DNA of 64,000 nt from Prostheceraeus crozeri (taxonomy: Eukaryota > Platyhelminthes > Polycladida > Euryleptidae): NCBI GenBank assembly GCA_907163375.1, contig CAJQUW010012909.1, positions 103,727 to 167,726 of the forward strand, in the 5' to 3' direction. Below are positions 1-9,735 of this stretch, piece by piece. The position numbers and the translations under genes are program-made. The first letter of the stretch is position 1. Every line of letters begins with the position of its first letter. The notes under the pieces were generated by a model. The model was not told the origin of the DNA. It was given only the letters and a program-made list of their open reading frames with translations, and ran no database searches.

Positions 1-16
1 GATGTATCTAGAAGTA

Positions 17-540
17 CTAGATAATTAATAATGTAGCTAGACCGTACTTCTGACTCTTAATTAAACTAGTCATAAAAATAAATTCACAATGTAAAAGAAA
101 CAAATCCGCAAGAAGAGGACTGCAATTACCAGCCATAGGAATGCCTCTTACTTGTTGAAAGACTAAACCTCCGAAAGTAACAAAAACTTCACTTATAATG
201 AACTTAATGGCTTCTTTAAATTTATCCTCAGTGAATACGCTATAACCTTGACACCTGACACCAGATAAAAAAATTTTTTTCAAAACCTACATACAAATAT
301 TTCCTATTAGAATCGTTGAAAATTAAGTCGAGCAGGTCGGAAATGTGAGTAATGACATCTTTATGATCCAGATTGGTGTACAAAGTGGAAAAATCGAAAA
401 TTTGTACGTCAAATGCTGTAATGTTTTGAATTTTATTGAGGAATTCAGCGGACGATAATATGCTCCAGTAACAGTTAATACGACTATTACTATGAATTAC
501 TATTACTACAAAAGTACATACAGTGCATGCAAGCAGCAAA
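17..540 (-). mobile_element. Penelope-like retroelement fragment (reverse transcriptase)
   Basis: Two overlapping minus-strand reading frames encode pieces of a Penelope-type reverse transcriptase. The upstream piece has a motif like FDFSTLYTNLDH, which matches the 'FDFSTLYT' block of these enzymes. The downstream piece has QQVRGIPMAGNCSPLLADLF, matching the 'GIPMGTNCAPLLADLFL' block. The YxDD catalytic block is not present before the window edge, so the copy continues or is cut off to the left. The frame changes between the two blocks, so this copy is decayed. Penelope-like elements copy RNA into DNA at chromosomal nicks or telomeres. Class call is firm; sub-family is not resolved. Confidence 0.75.
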
Positions 541-1276
541 GTTTATGACTTATTAATTCCTTAGGCCTATAAACCAGAATTCAATCTATTTTTAAAAGTT
601 CTGCAGCTTCTCATGTTGGTGGCCTACTCTTTGCATATAATACACCATTGAAAGAGATTGAAAGCTTTCAAATGATATAGCGTATGTAGTATGTACCCAT
701 TCGATGAAAAAATCCTTATTGCATGCACTTGTATGCAACTGGAAAACTTCAAAGCATTTTTAAAGGACTAAGTTGCCAAGATTCGGAAAACTCTCAAAGT
801 CAAAGTATCTTCCACCTCTCTCCCAGTGCGGAGCTATACCGTTAACCTCGATGAAACGATGGAAGAAGAGACATTGTGGTTAAGTTGCGTTTGCGACGGG
901 ATCGCCTGAAACAGGTAAAGGAGCGCGAAAACAAACCATATGAGGAGAATAGAGACCTCATAGAGTCAAAGAGTAACATCACCCAAGCGAACTTCATGTT
1001 GTCTTCGAATTTATCGAACAGTTAACTTCGTGATAAGGAGACACTAATGCATGTGGAATCCGTAAGTAGCGTAATCCGGAAATTTAGGCTGACAAGGATG
1101 GATGACCTCACTCATCTGAAAATGTTTCAAAGTGGGATTGTCAAGTATGTTGAGCTGCAATTTAATATTTTTTCTCTTTACATCACATTGGATACTCAGT
1201 TTTACAGTATAAATATATATATTTGTCGCAGAGGTGGGAAAATACTATTAGGTAGTGATGACATTGACGTCATAGG
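541..1276. other. Unannotated stretch
   Basis: I see no recognisable gene. Short open frames here (for example a 77-codon frame at 1047-1280) lack family features and look like chance frames. Confidence 0.4.
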
Positions 1277-1600
1277 TTGACAACTGTAGCTAAAACATTA
1301 TTCAGCGTGGGAGACTCCTATACTCATGCTTGCAAAAGAATTTTGAAAATAAATAAATTTCGAAGGATCAAAATTGTTCTGATTTCAGATCCCACCCTTC
1401 ATTTTTATACAGTGTCTAAACCTCTATTTTTTACTAGATATTGGAAACGTGATCTCTCCGTTCAAAATATGAATATCGAAAGGATAAAAGATGTTCTGTC
1501 AATTTCTCCATCTCACCGTAAAGATTTTGAGATTCGAATGGTCATGGATTGGTTGAGAACCAAAGTAAATATCTTCAAGGATGTAAAAGACAGTGAGTGA
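1277..1600 (+). CDS. Possible host exon, cyclic-nucleotide-binding-protein-like neck
   Basis: An open stretch of about 100 codons ends next to a good splice donor (GACA|GTGAGT near 1594). The segment ISPSHRKDFEIRMVMDWLR resembles the region before the first cyclic-nucleotide-binding domain in CNBD2-type proteins, where a 'PPxxR..xxI...(L)R' helix leads into the domain. The resemblance is weak and rests on memory of the family pattern, not a search. There is no visible partner exon in the window. It could equally be a chance frame or an old pseudogene. Confidence 0.22.
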   Translation: MTTVAKTLFSVGDSYTHACKRILKINKFRRIKIVLISDPTLHFYTVSKPLFFTRYWKRDLSVQNMNIERIKDVLSISPSHRKDFEIRMVMDWLRTKVNIFKDVKDSE

Positions 1601-2227
1601 TCATTTCCAATTTCACATATCGAATGCAAACTTTCAACCAACCAGTTTATGAAAATGATATTCTATTGATTTGAAATAATCCTAATAACATTAAAGCTGG
1701 ACTCATTCATGATTCTTATAATACAATGCTATTACAATAAATCTCATCGTATTGTATTTGTATACTTACATGAAGTCTTCAGCAGTGCATACGAACTTTT
1801 GAGTGAGTGAGTGAGCGAACGGAGTTTTCAGCCGTTCACTGGTGAACGCGTGAACTGGGCGAACGGGATATTCCAGCCAGTGGCGAACGCGATTCGATTT
1901 TCGTGCTATTCCGAATCCTGCGACTAATGGCACGATTAATCGAAAATTGTGTGATTCTGAATATTTTGAGATTTTCTTAAATTCAGCGATAAGAAGGATT
2001 GTTAGTTTTGTTATTAATTTAATAATTTTCATTAAAATTGAGACTATGAGAACATAAGTCTTGAGAAGCAATTATCAATAATCCACTATGAAGCATCTAC
2101 TGAAATTTTAATCCTTAATCGTCTTTATTCTTTTTACAACTTTTTGCTTTCGTATTTTTGATATTCCATTATTTTTGATAGTTGAAAAGGGAGTAAAACA
2201 TTTCAACATTTGTAGCCTGAGTAGAAA
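1601..2227. other. Unannotated stretch
   Basis: AT-rich DNA with a short GAGTGAGTGAGTGAGCGAAC run near 1802 and several GAACG-spaced repeats up to 1895. No gene is recognised. Confidence 0.4.
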
Positions 2228-3465
2228 ATGATTAAGTGCATTCGCAAATTATGCAGGTACTGTTTTCAAAACCTCTTGCATAAATTGTATTCAATCCACT
2301 CAGACTTTATGGATACATATAGCTTTAAAAATCAGCGGTGCATTATCATAGCAGAATGTCTTGAGACTATTTTCTCAGCTAGAGCTTCTTTTAATCAAGC
2401 GTTAATGCAGTGCAATTGGCAACGTACGATATGTCAAAAGCCTTCGATAGAATAAGATCTGACTTGATTATAAGGCGTCTCATGGAAACTCAAGTGCCTC
2501 GTCAATTTATTGCTTGGGTGGCAAACTACTTATTAGACAGACGGCAGTATATTTGCATCGATAATGCCTTAAGTGACATGTCTTGTGCTACGTCAGGAGT
2601 CCCTCAAAGATCAATAATTGGTCCATATCTATTTTTGTTAGTGATGGGATCCTTTGAATCACATAGCAGTGACAATCTACTAATTAAGTTTGCTGATGAT
2701 TGTACTTGGTGTTTCCCATTATGCATGTATGCGGATGGCGACAATGTGCATGTGTTATCAGAGCATCACCGATTTATCAACTGGTGTAAAGATATGGACC
2801 TCACTCTGAACCTATCGAAATGTAAGACAATGTCTGTGAGTAGCAGAAGTTCCTCTAATCCAATTGCTTTAAACGGAGTTCAGCAGGTTTCCTCACTCAA
2901 ACTTTTGGGTGTTACTTTTAGTTCTACTCTATCATGGAAATTGCATTTTGATAATGTGATACTGTCGGCTTCAAGGAAACTGTATGGATTGAGCAAGCTT
3001 AGAAGCTTTGTGACAAAGAGTGATCTCATACGCTTATACAATTCAACTGTAAGGATTTCGCTGGAATATGCTAACCCCTTGTTCACGAACATTACTGCCA
3101 ACGACAAGTCTCGGTTATGCAAAGTTCAAAATCGTTTTCATCGATTGTTATGTGGGACTGATTGTACCAGTGTGTGCCTGCCCTCTTTAGACCTTCGTCG
3201 ACATAAGCAGACATTAAAGCTTTTTCGCAAAAACCTTTCTCCCAAACACGTCCTTCATCGACTTTTGCCGCAGAGATCGACACGAACAAATAGGTTTCTC
3301 TTCCCCATCACAAAAAGTGCATATCGGAGAACTGCTTTTGTCGCTTATTGTGTTTCTTTCTATAATAATGATGTTGTGCGTTAATGACTTGTACCGACCC
3401 ATTACATATGACTTGTAATTTTGATTTCAATTTGGAAAATATAAACATTTATTATTATTGATGAG
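2228..3465 (+). mobile_element. LINE (CR1/L2/Jockey-type) 3' half: reverse transcriptase and tail
   Basis: From about 2416 the frame reads as the second half of a non-LTR reverse transcriptase. Visible blocks are YDMSKAFDRI (palm block A), SGVPQRSIIGPYLF (block B', usually SGVPQGSVLGP), KFADDCT (the catalytic FADD variant of YADD) and WCKDMDLTLNLSKCKTM followed by LKLLGVTF. The thumb and C-terminal region end in LLPQRSTRTNR. The 3' end closes with an ATTATTATTATTG tail near 3450, as many LINEs end in short repeats. The 5' half, including the endonuclease, is missing, which is normal 5' truncation. A decayed relative lies at 54.3-56.9 kb. Confidence 0.85.
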
Positions 3466-3843
3466 ATATGGTTACATATTCTCTCAAACAGTGAATGATA
3501 AACTAGCATAACTGCTTCACAAAAATAGAATAACCGGGAAAAAACAAACTAGGGTTCCAAAAAATAGAATAATTTTCATGCTTCTCACGAACAAAGCAAT
3601 AAAGTTAGTATTTGGTGGCTGAACCCTTGACGCTGATCACTGCTTGTATTCCCCAGGCACGGAGTCAACTGGGTACACGAGCACGTTCATGAACGATTAG
3701 TGATGTGGGGTTAGTCGAACCACTAAAGATGAGACACTTTGAACATGGTTCATAGTGTCCCATTTCGTATTTTCTTCCATTCATATTCTCTTTTATTGAA
3801 TGAACAAGTAATTTACAAGTTTTGACATGTGATTATGCTACAA
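3466..3843. other. Unannotated stretch
   Basis: No gene seen. A segment near 3600-3700 resembles eroded transposon DNA, but no family could be named. Confidence 0.3.
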
Positions 3844-4050
3844 ATTTATTTCCAGGTGAGGGAAGCCCAAAGAAGAAGAGACTCTTCTGTCAAGAAATGT
3901 CATTCGCCTGACGATGACTGGCTGGGCCGGTCGAAAGGCCTCGCTTATTAAAGCACTATAGCCAACAACGGTGTTTTTCGGGCTTCCCTCACCTGGAAAT
4001 AAATATGGTTCACTCTAGTCCATTATTTGCTGGAATGCTAGAAATTGCTC
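3844..4050 (+). repeat. Penelope-like terminal unit with 25-bp inverted repeat and hammerhead-like core
   Basis: Perfect 25-bp arms (3844-3868 and 3980-4004) enclose about 110 bp. Inside, from 3908, is CTGACGA, then a 7-bp hairpin with a TGG loop, then GAAA, then a short GGC/GCT stem. This is the order of a minimal hammerhead ribozyme core (CUGANGA, stem II, GAAA, short stem III), apart from one extra U before stem II. A second copy lies near 58.63 kb, next to a GIY-YIG Penelope-like element. The stem base pairs differ compensatorily between the two copies, and the downstream tails also match (TTCACTCT...CTGGAAT). Penelope-like elements are known to carry hammerhead motifs in their terminal repeats. 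Confidence 0.6.
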
Positions 4051-4477
4051 AACAATGCTATCAAATTGACTATTTAGAAATGTTTGAGCAGCTTATAATT
4101 CGTTTTTTTGTGCGCTGTAATTCTTTTCGATAATAAATCACCAGGGTAACATGGCGAAGAATCAACATTGATAGAAATTAATTGATGAGGTGATATAAAT
4201 CAGTGTTCTCAATCAAAATGATGTGAGTTTGAATACACTGGAACCTCCATTGCCGGTCAAACAAATTGAATTATTATAAATGCTTCTTACTTTGGTTTTT
4301 GACAATTTCTCAGTTTTTGTCTAGGCCTACTCGTGTCTTACATATGTCTACATATGCAATTCTCAATGCCTACAGACATGCTCTTGTTGATCACAATGAT
4401 AAATGTGATATTGTGCATCAATACATTTATCTTACGAATACTCTTCTATTATGAATAATGCTATTAATCTTAGAACT
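4051..4477. other. Host flank of Polinton 1
   Basis: AT-rich DNA with no recognisable gene up to the target duplication at 4478. Confidence 0.5.
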
Positions 4478-4483
4478 TTGATG
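4478..4483. repeat. Target-site duplication of Polinton 1, left copy (TTGATG)
   Basis: TTGATG directly precedes the element and the same six bases directly follow its right end (22706-22711). Six-base duplications are the hallmark of Polinton integration. Confidence 0.92.
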
Positions 4484-4930
4484 AGTAGTATATAGTGTGA
4501 CATCCGGCGCGACGCTTCGCTTCGCTTTGCTTCGCTTCGCTTGCGCCGGATGTCACACTTTTGCGGGTTTTTTCAAAAAATCAAAATTTCAAAAATTTCA
4601 AAAATTTAGGTAGACTTCAAATTTCACATGGCCGAAGGTCGAAGGGCGAAAATTTAAGCGTTTTTAAAAATACCCAATTTTCAAATTTTTCAAAATCTCA
4701 AAATTTGAGAATTACAATTTTACACCCGCCCTTAAAATCATGACCGTTCCAGGACACCGAAAAAATCATAAAAGTTAAGAATCTCAAAATTTGAGAATTA
4801 CAATTTTCACCCCCAAAATCATGACCGTTCAAGGACAGCGAAAATCATAAAAGTTGAGAATTTCAAATTCATGAATTTTATCCATCTTTCAGGTTTTTAA
4901 AATATATCATGTGACTAATAATATTTCTTT
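4484..4930 (+). repeat. Polinton 1 left terminal inverted repeat
   Basis: About 447 bp that reappear inverted at the right end. The outer part is unusual. A 17-bp arm (4494-4510) faces its own complement (4543-4559) across 32 bp built of CTTCG/CTTTG steps, so the tip can fold back on itself. The inner part is made of A/T runs and repeats of a block containing ATCATGACCGTTC(C)AGGACA(C)CG. Confidence 0.9.
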
Positions 4931-5056
4931 AATAGGGGAAGAAACAAAAGTGGAAGAAACAGCAAGAATATATCCTTCAATATCATATGAACGTAGTTCT
5001 GCTACCCCCTCCCTTCTGTCTTCTAGGGGTCCCTTAAGAAATTTTTTTATTATAAA
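4931..5056 (+). other. Leftover 5' piece of the Polinton membrane-protein gene
   Basis: About 65 bp just inside the left repeat match the beginning of the membrane-protein gene that sits at the other end of the element (19802, minus strand), including codons for ARIYPS.SYERS. In Polinton 2 the same gene lies whole directly inside the terminal repeat. The left end therefore once carried, or exchanged with, a copy of that gene. Confidence 0.75.
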
Positions 5057-5542
5057 ATGAGCAACATAAATAAGTTTTTTAAATTATATGGAACGCAAAC
5101 TACGACAAATTTCGACCTAAAGAAAATGGCAAATGAATTAGGAATAAAGAATTTTCATGTTCTAATGAGAGACGAATTACAATTCCTAAAAAATAAGCCA
5201 ACAGGAACCTTCAGTTCCCGGAACAAAGTTCCATCAATAACTGTAAATTTCGTAACCAATCTCCATACGTCAGATGAAAAAGGCGTACATTGGTCAGCAG
5301 GTATGTCTAATAAAAATGGAGATAATTACTATTTTGACTCATACGGTCTTCCACCTACAAACGAAGTTAAAAAATTACTTGAAAATGGAACTTATAATAC
5401 ATTTCAAATTCAAAAACCGGGAACTACTTACTGTGGTCAATTATGTCTTTATGTTTTATTTAAATTACAAAAAGGAGTATCATTTCTTGATATTATGTTA
5501 GAATTGAATAATAAAAATAATAATAATAATAATGATAATTAA
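5057..5542 (+). CDS. PRO: Polinton maturation protease (adenain/Ulp1-like cysteine protease)
   Basis: A 161-residue protein with the catalytic order of adenovirus-type C5/C48 cysteine proteases: His in GVHWSAG (about residue 75), Asp in YYFDSYGLP (about 94) and Cys in TYCGQLCLYVL (about 128). In the family this enzyme cleaves capsid and core precursors during particle maturation. The length is close to the usual 150-200 residues. The last residues are an asparagine run from an AAT microsatellite. It is one of two plus-strand genes in the element and converges on the integrase gene, with only four bases between the stops. Part of the coding sequence (5204-5232) is made of two of the element's short hairpins. 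Confidence 0.9.
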   Translation: MSNINKFFKLYGTQTTTNFDLKKMANELGIKNFHVLMRDELQFLKNKPTGTFSSRNKVPSITVNFVTNLHTSDEKGVHWSAGMSNKNGDNYYFDSYGLPPTNEVKKLLENGTYNTFQIQKPGTTYCGQLCLYVLFKLQKGVSFLDIMLELNNKNNNNNNDN

Positions 5543-5546
5543 AAAG

Positions 5547-6869
5547 CTAAAGCTCAGTTCGTTGTAATTCATTTTGATAAAAACGACCTCTGATATCCTC
5601 ATTATCTAAATCTTTAATTTCATAAGTAAACGGATAACTTTGATTTATTTTAGAAATTTCAAATATCTCTTTCGTCCAGTATCCGACGAAGCCTTTTTCA
5701 AATTTATTCTTATATTTAAATATTCTAACTCTATCTCCAATTTTAAATTTCGGCTTAAGTTTCTGCAAATTCGGATTACTCTCATTCAAATTATTATTCT
5801 CGAATATTTTTTTTCTTATCAAATCAGGGTCGACAGAAGCATTCTTTGGAGTTTCTTCAATACCAGAATGAACTTTATTATTGTACTGCTCTACAACTCC
5901 TGGTAATATCCTCAACCATTTCTGATTTCCTTGCTGAGTAAACTTTTTGAAAATTTTATTTTTTAACGTCCGATTAAATCTTTCTATCACTACAGCTTTT
6001 CCAGCGTTTTCAGTTGAATAAACAATTTCAAATAGTGGCTGAACGTTTCTGTTATAAAATTCCGATCCTTTATCAACAAACAATTTTTTTGGCTTTCTAT
6101 TACTTTCTTTAAAGATTTCTTCAAACGCATATTTAACTGAAAGACCACTTTTATTTTTTAAAGGCTTTACCCAAGCATATCGTGTATATAAATCTATAAC
6201 GGTCAATGCGTATTTGTAGTCCCTTTCATTCGGCATATGAATAAGATCAGCACTCCAAATATCATCTTTATTAAATACTTTTACTTTCAATAAATATTTA
6301 GGCCTTCTGTATTCTTTATGAATTTCGGAGGCGTAGGTTCGAGCGTTGCTCTCAGACAGCTTTGCTGTCGTTTCATTTAAACCCTGACCGAATAATATTT
6401 TAGCTTGTAAAGCTTTCTTAACAAACATTCTTTCAATTTTTTCTCTAAATGTAGGATTTTGAATACTATCTAATTCTTGAATCATCTTCTTATCAGCTGC
6501 ATGTCGAGAACTTAGATCATGATTTCGATAAGCTAAATCATCCCTGTAAGCTGCGGCATCTACTCTATTTATTGGTTCTTCACCTGGTTTCGGATTATTA
6601 TTCTCATCTAGTCTTATATCTAATCGAGTTCCTGGACCAGTATATGAATGACCAGGAAGATGTTTTTCTTTCGAATATTTACTCCAAATAAATCCAGGAA
6701 AGTTTTCTAATGTTTTTTGTATGTCACCACCGAAGTGGTATGGAACTTTGTTCTTGTCACCTCCAATATGCTGACAATTTGAGTTTTTATTTTTGCTTAA
6801 TAGATAATTCAATAAATCTAAATTAGAAATTTTTAATTTAGTTAAATTTTCGGAATTTGTAGAATTCAT
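5547..6869 (-). CDS. INT: Polinton integrase with N-terminal phospholipase A2-like domain
   Basis: A 440-residue frame with two modules. Residues about 45-150 carry YTGPGTRLD and PINRVDAAAYRDDLAY, the pattern of the parvovirus-type phospholipase A2 domain (calcium loop YxGxG, then the active-site helix); in capsids such domains breach endosomal membranes. From about residue 195 comes a retroviral-type integrase core: DLIHM, TVIDLYTRYAW, LFVDKGSEF and ERFNRTLK match the D, D, E blocks. A C-terminal chromo/SH3-like stretch (FKIGDRVRIFKYK) follows. The integrase inserts the element and makes the 6-bp duplication. Finding both modules in one frame is unusual; two products from one transcript is an alternative. 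Downstream neighbour on the same strand is the pX-like gene. Confidence 0.9.
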   Translation of the reverse strand: MNSTNSENLTKLKISNLDLLNYLLSKNKNSNCQHIGGDKNKVPYHFGGDIQKTLENFPGFIWSKYSKEKHLPGHSYTGPGTRLDIRLDENNNPKPGEEPINRVDAAAYRDDLAYRNHDLSSRHAADKKMIQELDSIQNPTFREKIERMFVKKALQAKILFGQGLNETTAKLSESNARTYASEIHKEYRRPKYLLKVKVFNKDDIWSADLIHMPNERDYKYALTVIDLYTRYAWVKPLKNKSGLSVKYAFEEIFKESNRKPKKLFVDKGSEFYNRNVQPLFEIVYSTENAGKAVVIERFNRTLKNKIFKKFTQQGNQKWLRILPGVVEQYNNKVHSGIEETPKNASVDPDLIRKKIFENNNLNESNPNLQKLKPKFKIGDRVRIFKYKNKFEKGFVGYWTKEIFEISKINQSYPFTYEIKDLDNEDIRGRFYQNELQRTEL

Positions 6870-6939
6870 TTTAAAAGATAAAAAAAATTAAAAAGATAAA
6901 ATAAATGTTTTACCTTATGGACCAAAAGTCCTGAGGTTA

Positions 6940-7422
6940 TTACCGAATCATACTAGGACTTAGATATATTCCAGAACCATCCTTAGTTTCTTTAATTTCA
7001 ATTAAATCATCAACATTGTGGAGAATATTTTTAAGAACTCGTTTTCCTTCATCAACTAATTTTAATTTACTAATAAAATTATCTACTACTCCTTCACCCC
7101 TAGCAACTTTCTCTAACTCTCTATTATGTCGTTTTTGTTCTTCTAATGCTGCCTTCTCTGATTTATTTTTATTTACTGCTTGGACAATACCAGCTGTCCC
7201 ACCTGCAACACTTCCTGCTGCAGCTATGCCACCTATTATTAGTGGAATTAATGGGAGAATCCCGCCATTCTTTTCTTCTTGTAATTGAATATTCTCTATC
7301 ATTGGTTTACTTATGTAATACTTTTTTTTGTTAATCGTAATAGTTTTAGGGGTATTTTTGTCAACAATATTACGTAATTTTAATTCAACAGTTTTATTAT
7401 TATTACTTTTCGCTTGCGACAT
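6940..7422 (-). CDS. Small hydrophobic pX-like virion protein
   Basis: A 160-residue protein with a charged N-terminus, then a Gly/Ala-rich hydrophobic stretch (GGILPLIPLIIGGIAAAGS, residues about 53-72) and a charged helical second half. The hydrophobic block resembles the C-terminus of adenovirus pX (mu precursor; GGFLPALIPIIAAAIG). Comparable proteins sit beside the capsid gene in many Polintons and adintoviruses. Likely a minor core or membrane-active structural protein. The role is inferred from the motif and from its position between integrase and capsid genes. Confidence 0.6.
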   Translation of the reverse strand: MSQAKSNNNKTVELKLRNIVDKNTPKTITINKKKYYISKPMIENIQLQEEKNGGILPLIPLIIGGIAAAGSVAGGTAGIVQAVNKNKSEKAALEEQKRHNRELEKVARGEGVVDNFISKLKLVDEGKRVLKNILHNVDDLIEIKETKDGSGIYLSPSMIR

Positions 7423-7621
7423 TTTTAATAAAAAAATTTTAAGTTATCAAAAATTTTAATCTATTCTAGTTATGAATAAATTATAAGTTAAGAATTTTTT
7501 TAATCTATTCTAGTTATGAAAAATTTTAAGTTACCAAAAAATTTTAAGTTACCAAAAATTTTAATCTATTCTAGTTATGAAAAAATTTTAATTAACTTAT
7601 CGGAGCGAAGCTCCTCTGGCT
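7423..7621. repeat. AT-rich spacer with direct repeats and a GC hairpin
   Basis: A phrase like AAGTTA(CC)AAAAATTTTAATC with TCTATTCTAGTTATGAA recurs three to four times between 7440 and 7585. The spacer ends in the hairpin GGAGC-GAA-GCTCC (7602-7614). It probably holds the upstream region of the pX-like gene and the 3' end of the capsid gene. Confidence 0.7.
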
Positions 7622-8955
7622 TTAGCCTATCCTTACCATCTTTCCATTAAGAATTTCAATAGAATATTTTACATCTTCTAGCAATAAACCATAAGCCATC
7701 AATGAAGTTGTGGAATCTTTCTTTTCAATATTAATTGTTACATCACAACCATTTTTAATAATATCTTCAGATTGTGCACTTAAATCGAAACAGAAAATTG
7801 GATATAAATGTCTCCAATCTCCAGGAGTTAATTGTGGTTCAACTCCAAATTCTGTACAAAGTTTTCGATAACAATCATATCCTTCCATAAATTGATTATT
7901 GGTATCATCGAATCTTAATGGATCAATTGGATATCGAGTTTGATTTAATGAAACTTGTAAACTTCGAATTGTATTAATATGAAAAATATTATTGTTCTTA
8001 TCAAAACTTGGAGAATTATTTCTTTGAAATGTTAGTAATAAATATCTTGGGGTATTCGCAGTTCTAGTAAAATGCCAGTTAAATCTTTGTTCGGAAAAAG
8101 TTACTGAACTAGCAGTACGCTTTAGAAAATTTACTGGAATTGGTTTGTTAGTATTTAATCTTTTTGCAATAGCTGTTTCAACCTCTAAACTAGGAGTAAT
8201 ATGCGTAATCCACCATTCAAGTCTATCAATTTTTAAATATGCTTTTTTCCCAGTCTTACCAAAAAAGATTAATTCATTATTTGCCGTACGATGAATTATT
8301 AATTTAAATTTAAATTGATATGATATTTTGTCATAATCTAAGTATCCGAATAATGGAGACAATGACCAATTTACTGTCTGCTTACTTTTCTTGTTAAATT
8401 CACGTCTTTCTTTATATGCATCATTATTTGTTTTATTTAAATGTTTTGCAATATTTTCTACATCTTTCGCAATTCCTGCTGCATCTGTTCCAGCGTGAGT
8501 TAAATCATCAACAATTATACCATCATTAGTATCAGGAAACCAACCTCGATTTCATACTTTTTATTATTTTCACCAATTGTTATAAATCTAAGCATTGTAT
8601 CAATTACACCTGGGGAATCACTTATTGTTTCTATATTTTGAGTTGCAACATCTAAACGCATTTGTGTAAATAATCTTGGAAAAAAATTATTTTCTAGTGT
8701 AATATTATCGGTATCTGGTAATGGTGTTGTAAAATTAGCATCACTATATAAAGAATATTCACAGTGTAAAAATGAATCAGGTAAATATAAATAACTCTGC
8801 TGATTATCAACTTCAAAAATTAAATCACCTCCAGTATTTACTCTACTGGAAGATCCGGGATTCATAGCAATTCTTATATAGTCATTCTTTTTTTGATTGT
8901 AACTGACGAACGGAGGATCGTCTAATCTAAATTTATTTTCGATAAGCGAAGACAT
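7622..8955 (-). pseudogene. MCP: Polinton major capsid protein (double jelly-roll)
   Basis: The region encodes the double jelly-roll capsid protein of Polintons and adintoviruses. Recognisable stretches are SEQRFNWHFTRTANTPRYLL, RSLQVSLNQTRYPIDPL and PIFCFDLSAQSED near the C-terminus, and RIAMNPGSSSRVNTGGDLIF near the N-terminus. In the family this protein forms pseudo-hexameric capsomers. It is a fossil copy: it reads in two open pieces with about one break. The residue pattern is otherwise well kept, so the break looks recent. Confidence 0.85.
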
Positions 8956-9081
8956 TTTTATAAAAAATTATTTGACTTTTTGTTTTTTCTCACAGACAGA
9001 AAAAATTCTGCTAAAATAGTTTTACTAAAAAAAATTTTACTAAAAAATTTTACTAAAAAAAATTTTACTAAAAAATATATT
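8956..9081. repeat. A/T-rich spacer
   Basis: Contains four to five repeats of TTTTACTAAAAAA. Probably the promoter side of the capsid gene. Confidence 0.7.
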
Positions 9082-9603
9082 TTAGAATTTTGCTAGACCA
9101 GCTCCGCTACAGCTTTGCTGGTTAAACCGAAGGTTGCTACTCACGCCATTTCCTCTTATTTCTTCAATTGTTTTTTCATTATGTTTACTATCACCCTCTA
9201 CAGCTATGTTAGCAATTTTATTTTTTGTTTCATCTGAAAGTTTTTTTAATTTTTTTAGTTCTTCAGAATCATTCCTAAGTTTACGAATAGCTTCTAGTTG
9301 TTTTAATTCGTTTTGAGACTTAACAGCATTTGATATTGCACTAGCTGTACTACCTATAGCAGCTGCTCCTTTTGCAGCAGATGTAATCAAATCTTTATTA
9401 TTTTTAATTAAGTTAACGATACTACCAATACCAGAAAAGATGCCATCTCCTTCTTTTTGGACGGCACCTGCGGTGCCTAGGAACTTTTGTGTTCCGACAG
9501 TTTCTACACTATCATAATGGTACACAGGTTTCATAGATGGTTCATGAGCAATTTTATTATTTGATGCAAAATGTTTAAGATTGTGTTTATAAATTATAGG
9601 CAT
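9082..9603 (-). CDS. Unknown 173-residue protein, possible minor virion protein
   Basis: Not recognised with certainty. The middle (residues about 52-95) has GDGIFSGIGSIVNLIKNN followed by an Ala/Gly-rich amphipathic helix. A lysine/glutamate-rich helix and a short Gly-rich tail follow. The amphipathic block next to the capsid gene recalls adenovirus pVI-type membrane-lytic or internal capsid proteins, but there is no diagnostic motif. Both ends of the coding sequence contain short hairpins with TTT or TGC loops (9110-9120 and 9463-9477), which add Ser/Cys/Gly-rich residues. Confidence 0.45.
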   Translation of the reverse strand: MPIIYKHNLKHFASNNKIAHEPSMKPVYHYDSVETVGTQKFLGTAGAVQKEGDGIFSGIGSIVNLIKNNKDLITSAAKGAAAIGSTASAISNAVKSQNELKQLEAIRKLRNDSEELKKLKKLSDETKNKIANIAVEGDSKHNEKTIEEIRGNGVSSNLRFNQQSCSGAGLAKF

Positions 9604-9735
9604 TTTTTAGGATTAAATTTGACTTTTGGGAAAAAATATTTACGATCGGCTAAAACCTCGAGGAGCTTCGCTCCGATTGGTTAGTAACCTGAGGAGCTTC
9701 GCTCCGATCGGCTAAAGCCTCTGAACAAAGTTCTA
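9604..9735. repeat. Spacer with duplicated GGAGC-TTC-GCTCC hairpins
   Basis: Two copies of the hairpin (9662-9674 and 9693-9705) sit within repeats of CGATCGGCTAAARCCT, followed by GAAC-AAA-GTTC (9723-9733). It lies between two minus-strand genes and could act as an RNA hairpin in a 3' or 5' untranslated part. Confidence 0.75.

Noticed and set aside
1047-1280. Small gene upstream of the possible host exon
   Set aside because: No motif, no good splice sites, ordinary chance length in AT-rich DNA.
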